From Chara braunii (taxonomy: Eukaryota; Streptophyta; Charophyceae; Charales; Characeae): a stretch of DNA of 46,570 nt. A model generated the notes under the pieces. It saw only the letters and a program-made list of their open reading frames with translations. It was not told the origin of the DNA and did no database searches. A program made the position numbers and the translations under genes. The stretch covers positions 2,991,465 to 3,038,034 of the forward strand of contig BFEA01000125.1 of assembly GCA_003427395.1 (NCBI GenBank). The letters run 5' to 3'. This document shows positions 28,337-37,723 of this stretch, piece by piece; within the stretch, counting starts at the first letter, position 1, and each line of letters starts with the position of its first letter.

Positions 28337-30295
28337 ATGGCGGACGGTGGGAGGAAGCTTGTGACTCTCGATGACCTCATCGATGCCTTGGACAAGCGCG
28401 AGAGGGCGTCGAGCAATGTCCCAAAGGTTGAGACATTCCACTGCAAAGGGGATCGGGTATCTGATTGGTTGGATCTGATGGAGCAGGCGCTGGTGGGACT
28501 GTCAGATGAGGTCAAGCTCCAGCGGGTCCTGAGGTATGTCCTGCATAGTCACCATCGGGAAGTAACTAAGGTTGTGGATGCCGCCGGTGGCAGTTGGACA
28601 AAGTTTGGGGACCTAATGCGAAGGAAGTATAGGCTGGGGGACGGCCTGTTGACCATGGCCGACTTGGAGGCCATGAACAAGGAGGACTTCTCTACCATTG
28701 GGGCGTTCGTGCACGAGTTCAAGAAAAAGGCGAGGAAAGTGCACGGGATTTCTGAGGAGGCGCAGTGCGCCACATTTTTGGGGCTGCTCACAGGGTTGGA
28801 GGCCACAGAGCTGACGAAGTATGGGGAAGGAAGCGAGAGGCTAACCTGGGCAACCATTGACAAGGGAGTGGAGGAAGGGAGTCTAAACCAGGTGGAGCAG
28901 CACCAAATGAGGTTGCAAAAGCGCAAGAGGAAGGAGAGGGATGCTACTGCATCCGGGACCCCAGGGGTGAAGAGAATTGTCACGGACGTATTGGCGACAC
29001 TGGGGTATGACAATGAAGGGGAGATACAAAAAAGAGGGGTGCTAGTGGCTCAAAGTCGGACGTCAGGGGCAGTAGACGAGGAGGCTGGGCAAGAAGACTA
29101 CGGCGGAGGGGAGACAGGCTCCCAGGTCCTGACTAAGGCCCAGAGGAAGCAGCGCAATTTGCTGCAGGGAGGGCAGGCCCCCCAAGCCATTGCCGCACCG
29201 CCGTCTGTCGCCTCGGCCGCGCCAGTGTCAGTAGGACCATCGCACATGGGGCCGCCACCAACTTGCGAGCACTGGGTGCCGCATTGTCAGTCCGCGCCCT
29301 GGCCCAGTTGCAACCACTGTGTCTCGTGTGGAGGGAGTCAGGCCCACGTGGGGCACATGGTCCCCTATTCCGGCCCATCCGCAAGTATGGGCCCCCCGAG
29401 CTACCCATCAACTCAAAGCCAGCCCATGGCTCAACCGCCGCCCTCCCAGCAGGCCTCGCAAGCTAGTGTGGCCGGGGGAGGGGGCCAAGGGGGTAGAGAA
29501 GGGGGCGGTCGGGGGCGAGGAGGAAATGATGGAGGCCGTGGAGGAGGCTGGAATGGTCAAGGGGGTCAGAACCAGGGTGGCCAAGGTAGCCAGGGAGGAG
29601 GCCAAGGGTATGGGAGGCCCCGCTTCGACTGGCGGAATGCAACTCGTTGGCATTGCGGCGAGGTGGGTCACACCGTACGATTCTGCCAACAACGGTGGGA
29701 CGACGAGCTGGCAGGACTAATCTCCACATGTATGGATGGGGACATATACGATCGATGGGGGAAGCATATCGATCCCAAGACCCCGAGAGGAATCAGGCAG
29801 GAAACCCTCAGGCGAGCGGCGGCAGGGCCTCCGGCAGCCCCAACAATGTTTAAGATATGGCAGGAAAGGCAAGACCCCGGTGTGAGAGTCGAGGAGATTG
29901 TGGATGAAAACGAGGAAGTGACTCAGCGGCTGAAGGCGGGGATTATAAAGGAGAAGCCTATAGTCGTCGAGTCAGACGATGAGGCGCAGGAGGTGGTAAG
30001 AGAGTCGGCCCTGACCATCCTGGAAAGGATGGAGGACCTGCTTGCGAAGGTGGGCAGGTACCAGGAACGATTAAGGGTGATGTGTGAGGATGCGCGGAAA
30101 TGGGAAATGAACCTTCCTAAGGCGATGCTCTATGGGTCTGGCCCGGAATCATCATCAGGACCGCAAGGATGCCCAAGCGTGGCGGCGGCTGGGGCAGGTC
30201 CTAGGTCAGGGATGACCTTCAGACCCCCTACGTCGCATGGAAGGGTACCGCAGGCCGCGCAGACTAGGGGCCAAAGTAAGGCTACCACCAGTTAA
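28337..30295 (+). CDS. gag: Gag polyprotein of the plus-strand element, 652 aa
   Basis: Uninterrupted. I take ATG 28,337 (MADGGRKLVTLDDLID) as the start; the frame is open back to a GTG at 28,262, which a eukaryote is unlikely to use. Residues about 35-190 form a Retrotrans_gag-like capsid domain (VETFHCKGDRVSDWLDLMEQ through FVHEFKKKARKVHG). Next come a Pro/Ser/Gln-rich middle and a Gly-rich RGG-type stretch (about 29,470-29,615), as in nucleic-acid-binding domains. The zinc knuckle reads RWHCGEVGHTVRFC: the first Cys of CX2CX4HX4C is Arg (codon CGT, 29,645-29,647). The C-terminal third is helical and acidic. TAA ends the frame; pol follows in the same frame 66 nt later. Confidence 0.85.
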   Translation: MADGGRKLVTLDDLIDALDKRERASSNVPKVETFHCKGDRVSDWLDLMEQALVGLSDEVKLQRVLRYVLHSHHREVTKVVDAAGGSWTKFGDLMRRKYRLGDGLLTMADLEAMNKEDFSTIGAFVHEFKKKARKVHGISEEAQCATFLGLLTGLEATELTKYGEGSERLTWATIDKGVEEGSLNQVEQHQMRLQKRKRKERDATASGTPGVKRIVTDVLATLGYDNEGEIQKRGVLVAQSRTSGAVDEEAGQEDYGGGETGSQVLTKAQRKQRNLLQGGQAPQAIAAPPSVASAAPVSVGPSHMGPPPTCEHWVPHCQSAPWPSCNHCVSCGGSQAHVGHMVPYSGPSASMGPPSYPSTQSQPMAQPPPSQQASQASVAGGGGQGGREGGGRGRGGNDGGRGGGWNGQGGQNQGGQGSQGGGQGYGRPRFDWRNATRWHCGEVGHTVRFCQQRWDDELAGLISTCMDGDIYDRWGKHIDPKTPRGIRQETLRRAAAGPPAAPTMFKIWQERQDPGVRVEEIVDENEEVTQRLKAGIIKEKPIVVESDDEAQEVVRESALTILERMEDLLAKVGRYQERLRVMCEDARKWEMNLPKAMLYGSGPESSSGPQGCPSVAAAGAGPRSGMTFRPPTSHGRVPQAAQTRGQSKATTS

Positions 30296-30361
30296 GGGCC
30301 TAGCTAGGCACCCAGTCGGGCGCCCCCTCGAAAGGACCCTGAGCCCGAACGAAGAAAGGAA

Positions 30362-31429
30362 ATGGTAGAGGTTCAAGAAGAGGAAGATGAGGGTGATGAC
30401 GAAGAGGACGAGAGGCTCCGGCAGGAGGAGGACCGGAAGGCGGAACAGAGGGCCAAGAAGAGAGCGGCTCAGGGAGGGGTGGAGCAGAGTCTGCATGATG
30501 GCGTGCCAAAAAGGAAGAAGTACGCAGTTCGGCTGGAGGAAGGCTTTGACGTGGAGCGAATGGTGGATAAGCGCCTGGAGGGCCATAATGATCTGATGAA
30601 CTTAAAGGACATTTTGGCCTCAGCACCAAGGCTCCGGGGCGAGCTGAAAGGGCGACTCTCGCGAAGGTTAGTGCCCAATGTCCACCTGAGCTCAATTCTG
30701 CCCAGGGAGATAGAGTGGACAGAGGCGGGCACCAGGATGGATTGGAAATGTGTGGCGTGTGGGTTGGTGGATTTGAAGGTGAGGGACCAGCCGAGCATCA
30801 CAATGGTGGACACGGGCGCGGAGATGAATATCATCCAGGAGCGGGACGCGACGATGTTAGGGTTGGAAGTTGACCATTCAGACCATGGTGTGCTGCACGG
30901 TGCCAACTGCAAGGCCATTTTCTACGGCACTGCGTCTAATGTGATGGTGGACATTAGGAGAGTAAGAGCGCGAACGTGCTTCTTCGTCATGCCCGATATC
31001 GACCACCCTATCCTTCTGGGGAGGTCGTTCCTCTGCCGAACGGAGACCTTGGTCTTCAACAGGCATGAGGGATCGATGATCCTGGCTTTGTCTGATCCGG
31101 CCTGCGAAAACTATGAAATCATTAAGTGTCGGAACAAAGGACCCGAAAGTGGGAGGAACAGGCTCAACCTCGGTTCCTTTACCTTCGAGGAGTCTGAGTA
31201 TGCGCGACGGAGACTCCGGGAGGAGCAGGAGGAGGAAGGAGCAGGCGAGGTGTTATCCCTGAGCCTTAATGATGTAAATAAGGCAATGGAGGTGGTGGCG
31301 GCGCACGATACGGCGGACCCGGAAGCCATAAGGGCATTGAGGGAGCAGGTCCTGGAAAGCCCTCAGGTAGGAGAAGTGGAGCTGATTTATCGGCTTCCTG
31401 GGAGGAAAGGGGACCCTGCGATGGCCTAG
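30362..31429 (+). pseudogene. pol: Pol N-terminal region with aspartic protease
   Basis: Begins ATG in a very acidic and basic low-complexity stretch. Next comes WKCVACGLVDLKVRDQPSITMVDTGAEMNIIQERDA with the catalytic DTGA (30,809-30,820), then DIDHPILLGRSFL, the hydrophobic-hydrophobic-Gly motif of retropepsins. All visible protease hallmarks are intact; the enzyme would process Gag-Pol. The frame stops at TAG 31,427-31,429 within what should be the PR-RT linker. It is in the same frame as gag, separated by TAA (30,293) and TAG (30,305), so pol may have been expressed by readthrough or by reinitiation. Confidence 0.85.
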
Positions 31430-32663
31430 GCCCGAACGACAAGTCGGCCTTTTTTAGGGGAGGGCTTAAGCAGGGTTCCCAAAGGCGGTACAAGACTGTA
31501 GATAAGAAGTGTCACCCGGTCTCCGTGCTTGTCAGGGAGGACGAGGAAGCCTATTATGAGAGCGAGCGATGGCTGATAAGGCGTATGCGGGAGCTCGCGC
31601 GGGCAGGGCCGTGCCGCATCAATAATGAGAATGAGGAAGGGTTAATAATTGGCGAGCCTGGCTTCCTTTCGCCCTAGGAGAGGACCTTGATGGTGGAGAC
31701 CATGAAGAGGAGGCATTGCGTGTATGCGTTTAATGACGACGAGCGTGGGAGGTTGGACGTGGATAAGATCCCGATGATACGAATCCATACCGTCCCACAC
31801 GAGCTGTGGAACCTGAGGGGCGTGCGGTACCCGAATCCGGATGAAGAGAAGAAGATGGTGGATTACTTGGATGAGAAGATGAGGACCTATGTGGCGGATT
31901 ACTCTAGTGGACCGTATGCGTCCCCTTGGTTTTGTTTTATCAAGCCAAACGGAACGCTACGGTGGGTGCAGGATCTGCAACGATTGAATGCAGTAACGGT
32001 GCGGGACGCGGGAGGATTGCCAAACTCAGACGCCCTGTCGGAGTCATGCGCAGGGAGGCCTATAATCTCACTTATAGACCTTTATTCTGGGTATGACCAG
32101 TTTCCTGTGTACCCACCGGATAGGCCGGTGACGGCGATGCATACGCCAAGGGGCTGATCCACATGAACGTGGCGCCTTAGGGGTGGACTAATGCGGTGGC
32201 GATGGTGCAAAGGCACATGATTAGGGCCATGCAGACGGTTAGTCCACATATCACTCAGCCCTACATTGACGATTTGGTGGTCAAGGGTCCAGAGGAGAAG
32301 GAGGAAGACGAAGTGATGCCAGGAGTGAGGCGATTCGTCTGGAAGCATATCCAGGATATCGATCAGGTCCTGGGTCTGGTTGAGAAACACAACCTGACGG
32401 CGAGCGGCCCCAAGTCGAAGCATTGTATGAGGGAGGCCACGATTTTGGGCTTTGTCTGCAATAAGAAAGGGCGGAGGCCAGATGTGAAAAAGACGGACAG
32501 GATCCTAGAGTGGCCAGTCCCCTTCCAGTCGATAACGGACGTGAAGAGCTTTCTTGGGACCTGCGGGTTTTGGAGGAGTTTTGTGAAGGACTTCGCCACC
32601 AAGACGGAGCATTTGAGGAAGCTGGTGCGTCAGGGTCAGGAGTGGGCCTGGGGCGATGACTAG
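31430..32663 (+). pseudogene. pol: Reverse transcriptase region of pol, plus-strand element
   Basis: A linker (RYKTVDKKCHPVSVLVRED...) and RT N-terminus run in frame 1 with a TAG at 31,675. They contain LRWVQDLQRLNAVTVRD and LIDLYSGYDQF, with the motif A Asp at 32,077-32,079. One base appears to be missing near 32,150: frame 1 hits TGA (32,155) and RT continues in frame 3 with TAG at 32,178. The palm motif YIDD follows (32,262-32,273), then LGFVCNKKGRRPD and FLGTCGFWRSFVKDFA. TAG at 32,661 aligns with Gln (CAG) in the minus-strand copy. Catalytic aspartates are intact, unlike in the minus-strand element. Confidence 0.9.
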
Positions 32664-33246
32664 GAAAAGGCTGTGGAAGGGATGAAGAGAGAATTTAAGG
32701 AAGGAGGTTTGGTGCTGGGGGCGCAGAATTAGGAGGCCACGAAGGAGAAGTCTTTCGTTGTCGAGACGGACGCTAGGCCAACTGCCTTAGGAGGAGTCCT
32801 GATTCAGGCGGATGCTGGCGGAAAGGAGAGGCCGTTGAGGTTTGAAAGTCGTACCCTCAATACGACTGAGAGAAATTAATAAAAAGAAGACGCTGGCGGT
32901 ACTCCACTGCCTGAGGACCTTCCGGAACTACATCTTTGGCAGGAGGCTCATTTTGAGGGTGGACCCTACCGCGCTGGCATGTTCCCTGAAAAGTTATACT
33001 CCATCTGATCCAACCATCGCGAGGTGGTTGACTTACATTTGGATGTTTAACTTTGAGTTGGAGAGGATTCCCGGAGACAAGAAGAAGGCAGATGGGCTGA
33101 GCCGTATCAACTGGGATGGGGCGGGCCAAGAATCAATTGAGGATACCCCACCAGTTGACGGGTTCTTGGATCAGGAGGAGGATGTCTGCCTCCACATAAA
33201 TGAGTGGTCGCTGAGGGTGCCTAGCTGCGTCACGCATCCTATATAG
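32664..33246 (+). pseudogene. pol: RNase H region of pol, plus-strand element
   Basis: Frame 3 continues through a TAG (32,730-32,732) to VETDARPTALGGVLIQAD, the RNase H start. It meets two TAAs at 32,877-32,882, and the match resumes in frame 1: TLAVLHCLRTFRNYIFGRRLILRVDPTALACSL and WLTYIWMFNFELERIPGDKKKADGLSRI, the usual end of gypsy RNase H. It stops at TAG 33,244. The domain would degrade the RNA of RNA-DNA hybrids. Confidence 0.85.
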
Positions 33247-34846
33247 CTGGCACCAAGGGGGTACGAGCAGAAGGAGGAGTTGGTCCTCAAGTCCTTCCTG
33301 GAAGAAGATCCATGGGGGAGTAGGGATGTTAGCTGGATGATGAAGTTGGCATTGTCAGGGGCACATAGTCTGGCGGGGGAGGTGAGGACGATAGAGGAAG
33401 GCCCAACCCAGGTAGAGAAGCATGAGCAACTAATGGGAGGAAAGTACTTGCTCACCAACACGCTCCTGCAGGGGAACTTTAGCTAGAGGAACGCAGTGGA
33501 TTCCGAGAAGGGCGAGCTTCTTATTCCTGAGAGTCAGGACGACGAGTTCGAAGAGGGAGAGATCAGGGAGGCCTTCCGCGCTGAGGAGTATGACAGGGTC
33601 TATCGGGAATTGGGGTTACTCCTGTCGTGCGAAATCAGGGATAGGGACGCTAGTGCTAAAGCCAAAAAGATGAGGCATCTCTACGTAGAGAGAGATGACC
33701 ATCTGTTTATAAAGCAACAGCTTGGGAACCCCAAGAGGATCGTATGTGGGAGGAACCGGCAGATCGATGTCATAGCAGCCTTGCACGATGGTATAGCACG
33801 GGGGCACAAAAGGGTTAGTGCCACGTGCGCGAAGATAAGTGAGTTATACCATTGGGATGGAATGATGACTATGGTCATCAAGTACTGGCATCAAGTACTG
33901 CCAGTCCTGTGTACCTTGCCAACAGAGGTCATCGCAAAGGCCTGGGGAGCCTCTGCCCCCAGGCTGGAAAGGAAAGTGGGTGCAGTCGTACACCTGGACC
34001 TGTTGTTCATGCCACTCGGGGAGGATGGAAGTAACTATATCTTCGACGCACGGGACAACCTTACCGGATTCGTGGACGGTCGGGCTATTCGTACGAAAAC
34101 AAGCCTAGTTTTAGCAAGGTGCATCGAAGAGTACTACCTGCGCTATCCGTTCGTCAGAGAGTTTGTGATGGACCGGGGGTCGGAATTCACCTGTAACGAG
34201 GTAGACCTTACTTGCATGGTATGGCGTGGTGGCGAACTATACTACTGCCGCGCACCCCCAGGCGAACGCTCCCGTGGAAAGAGGGCATAGAACCATCACA
34301 AAACTCTTGGCTAAGTGGACTGAGGGGAGGCCTAACCAGTGGCCGAAGTTCATGACAGCGGCATTCTTCGTGGAAAATGTTACAGTGAAATGGACCACCA
34401 TGTATGTGCTAGCCACTCTATGGTACGGGAGGCATGCCACGTTCCCGATAGAAAGCTTCATGAAGACGTGGAGGCGCCAGGACCTAGAAGTAAACCTGTC
34501 CTTTGAAGAGCTGCTCGATATACGAGCACGACAAGTGGGAGCCGCGGAGGAAAGGTTACGAGAGGCCGCTGGCCAGGTGGAGAGGAGCCGTATGGAAGAT
34601 AAAATGAGGTGGGACCAGATGGCCCGAATAAGGAAGGATCCACTGAAAGTTGGGGATGCGGTGCTGCTGTATGACTCATCGCTGGAAAAGCAATGATCTA
34701 GGAAACTCGACAAACGGTGGCTGGGACCCTATAGGATCGTGCGATGTGGCGAGTTTGGGGCCTACCAAATCGAAGAGCAGGATGGGGAAGGATGGCAAGA
34801 CTGGGTATCAGGGACAAGGCTGAAGAAGTTTGTGGCTAGGGAATAG
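33247..34846 (+). pseudogene. pol: Integrase region of pol, plus-strand element
   Basis: Frame 1 runs on through TAG 33,484. The zinc-binding part has HDGIARGHKRVSATC. Its CxxC is lost locally because CATCAAGTACTGG is tandemly duplicated at about 33,876-33,901, shifting the frame; a second shift restores it. The catalytic core shows VHLDLLFMPLG (Asp), FVMDRGSEF (Asp) and, after a frameshift near 34,220, NAPVERGH (Glu). The remaining frame has TATWYGRHA-like and KVGDAVLLYDS sequence and a TGA (34,694) where Trp is expected. The C-terminal tail (RKLDKRWLGPYRIV) ends at TAG 34,844-34,846. All three catalytic acids survive. No chromodomain was recognised. Confidence 0.88.
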
Positions 34847-35050
34847 GTAAGGGGCCATGAGACCTCATTAGGAATATAGTCTTGCCTAGGTGTTACCCAG
34901 GTCAGGTGGTTAGATAGGTGGATGATTGGTGTGGATGGGTGTGGAAGGTATGTAGGGTATCCCTAGGCCTATGGCTCAGTTGCTGACCCTGCTGTGTGCC
35001 TGTTTGTTGTCTCTCGCCTATTGTGCAGGTCTGACTTTTCGAAGGCAGTC

Positions 35051-37723
35051 ATGCAGAGGGGCGGGAGGGACACACTGCCACGCCAGGAGCTCAAGAGGAT
35101 GGCGAGAGGGGGCGAGCAGCATGGGCCGCCTGGGAGGGAGCCTACGCCTGAGTTTGATGACGACAACATTGAGCTCTTGTTGGACGTATATCGGGACCAT
35201 GCGGCACAGAGAGGGTGGTCAGTGGCGGAGAGGATTCACCACTTGCGGGGTGTAGGGCGGTTCCAGGAGCCTGTCGCTCAGATATGTGAGGAGGCCCTGA
35301 CTTGGCCAGATGTGGAGGCCGGGATGCAGAGGTTGAGAGCTTCCCCTAGGGGGCGTGATGGCATGCCCATTCGATTGGAGGAGGGGAACGCAAATGAGTT
35401 CATCCTCGCATATGAGCACTACATGTTGAGTTAGGGGGTTGCGCGGGAGGAATGGGTGCAGGCCTTACTTATCTGGACGAGGCAGGCAGAGAGGCAGGTG
35501 GGCAAACAGATTCGGGAGAGGGCTCAAGACTGGGAGAATTGTCAGGCCCAGCTCAGGAGGGTGTTCGGACGGCCACAGCACGAGAGGCACGAGCCCAGAG
35601 TTGAGAGGCGACGGCGAAGCAAGAGGCCATGGGAACCGGCGCCGAGAGAGGCGGGGCTGGCCAGAGAGAGGAGGGGAGCCCCAGCCCAGCGGGAGGATGA
35701 GCCCGCAGGGCCCGCATTGGCAGAGGAGTCGTTCCCTGCGTGTGGCCTCCGGGCGGTTGAGTTTCGGCGGATTACGAGCGAGGAGTTGAGGCCGCCCTTG
35801 CCATTGCCATCAGCGCAGGAACTAGATATACCGACAGAGATGCCATTCCGAAGCGTAGTGACTCATCTGGATGCATCTCGATGGGAGGCCTCACGATTGG
35901 GGGAGGGCCCAGTAGAGACGGCATACTATGTGCCGTTGGAGGAACCCTTGGACCCTGAGATGGAGATAGACATGCGAGATCGAGAGGAGCCGCAGGATCC
36001 TGAGATGGCAGCCGAGCGACCGAATCCGGTACGACCTCAGGGTAGAGAGGTGATCACGGTTGGGGACGATACCCCTCCATGCTCCCCAGCTCCAGAGCCA
36101 ACACAGCGTTCGTGGCCAGAGGGGATTCCTGAGCCAGGCAGTGAGGAGATTCCGGAGTTTCCCCCTAAGGCCACCACTATGCTTGAGCAGGAGACAGAGG
36201 CCGAGGACCAGGGAGCGTATGAGAGAGCGAGGGTGGAGGTGCCCCTTGACTTGCCATCGGCCACGTACGTGACCAAGACCCCAGTTATCGAGGAGCCTGT
36301 TCCAGCGAGGTCACAGCCAGTAGTGTCGTGCGCGAGCGGAGGGATGGAAGCGGAGGCGTCGACTCCAGGGGGCCAGGGGCCGCGAGTGGGAGAAACCCCA
36401 AGAGAGACCCGCGAAGAGAAGTCCGCTTGAGTGCGGGTCCGTCTGGACAAGATACACGCAAGACAGGCTGAGATGGAGGCGGCGGGGATAGAGCCGACAC
36501 CGTCGGTCGAGCCGAAGACGAGTGAGCAGAGGATCGACGAGTTGTGGGCTAGGTATGAGAGCCAGAGGGATGCAGCCCGCCAGAGGTCACGAGAGGCAGA
36601 ACGGGCGGACGAGGGGACGAGCGAGCTGAGAGAGATGGGGGACTTGGGGTTCTCCACGACCAGGCAGGCGATTGAGCGCATGGATCGGAGGGTATGCGAG
36701 ACGGCAGTCACATCTTTCCAGTGGTATAATCTACTCAGCAATGAGCTCAGGGTTAAGGAGTTGGAGGTAGAGCACCTGACTACTCAGCTTGCCGAGGAGA
36801 GGGTGAGGAGCCAGGCCAGAGAGGTTGAGTGGGAGAGGAGATTTGGGGAGATGGCAGCCTCTATGGATAGGCTCTCGGCGGTCTGGGGGCCAGCCGGTGC
36901 CGATAGCCATGGCCGTGGGATGCAGGCTTCACCGAGTCGGGGAGTAGCAGTGGAGGTCCCTCGTCAGGCCGAGCCGATGGAGGAGGCGCCCTTGGACGCA
37001 GTCGAGGAGGAGGGTGGCGCACAGGAGTCGCTTATGGCTATGTCCACGAAGAGGAGAGGTTCGCTCTTGCATGAGCTGACGATAGCCATGGGGATAGGCA
37101 CACCGCGGGAGGGGCCTCAGGGACTTGACGCTCCAGAGCAGGCCCCGAGGTTGGGTGAGTTGAGGGCGGAGCTGGGGTCGTGGGCCACGGAGACGGACTC
37201 AGGAGGGTCTGACTCGGGACGGCAATAGCAGCAAGAGGTCATGAGTGAGCCCGCCGCTATGGGGGGCTCTCAGCCGTCAGGAGAATGTAGGGATGAGGCG
37301 GTGATGAGAGAGAGGACTCATGAGGAGGGACCCCAAGAGTTGGACATGCCAGAGCGCGGGCCAGGGAGCACAGCCGCACGAGGGGGTGAGGGTGCTGAGG
37401 GTATGGAGCCCGGGCCTCAGGACCATATGGGATCGTCCTCGTATCACGAGGTGACTACTGGGACCATAGGAGCGCCTTCGGCCTCCAGTTCACAAGGGAG
37501 GAAGAAGAAGACTGCTAGGTGGCATGATACCTCTTGTTTTTGGTGCAAGGAGGGAGGACATAGAGCCGTGGACTGTCCAGAGCTCCTTGAGGATAAGGCC
37601 GAGGGGCGAGTTGCGGAGCTCGACGACAAATTCTATGACAGACAGGGCAGGATAGTGGAGCGAGCTCCAGATGGGGGCAGGGCTCACTTATATAGGCAGA
37701 ACCAGGAAGAATTGTGTAAGTAG
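35051..37723 (+). pseudogene. Second Gag-like protein in the env position, with CCHC knuckle
   Basis: One continuous frame of 890 codons (stop included) is interrupted only by TAG 35,432, TGA 36,428 and TAG 37,226. The start is ATG 35,051 (MQRGGRDTLPRQELKR); the frame is open upstream only from a GTG. The N-terminal part (FDDDNIELLLDVYRDHAAQRGWSVAERIHHLRG to WTRQAERQVGKQIRERAQDWENCQAQLRRVF) resembles a capsid-type Gag domain. A long acidic Pro/Glu-rich region follows, then a coiled-coil stretch around 36,440-36,900. A perfect CFWCKEGGHRAVDC knuckle (37,535-37,576) follows. It is not a copy of the first gag. It could be an acquired or chimeric Gag, or the remains of a nested element. Confidence 0.7.

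Noticed and set aside
29408-29729. Antisense ORFs opposite gag
   Set aside because: They are shadows of the Gly-rich sense frame and lie entirely within a recognisable Gag.
31427-33486. Reassigned TAG (TAG read as Gln, as in some green algae)
   Set aside because: Frameshifts, TGA stops at Trp or Arg positions and missing zinc ligands accompany the TAGs, so decay explains more. Kept only as an alternative in the TAG finding.
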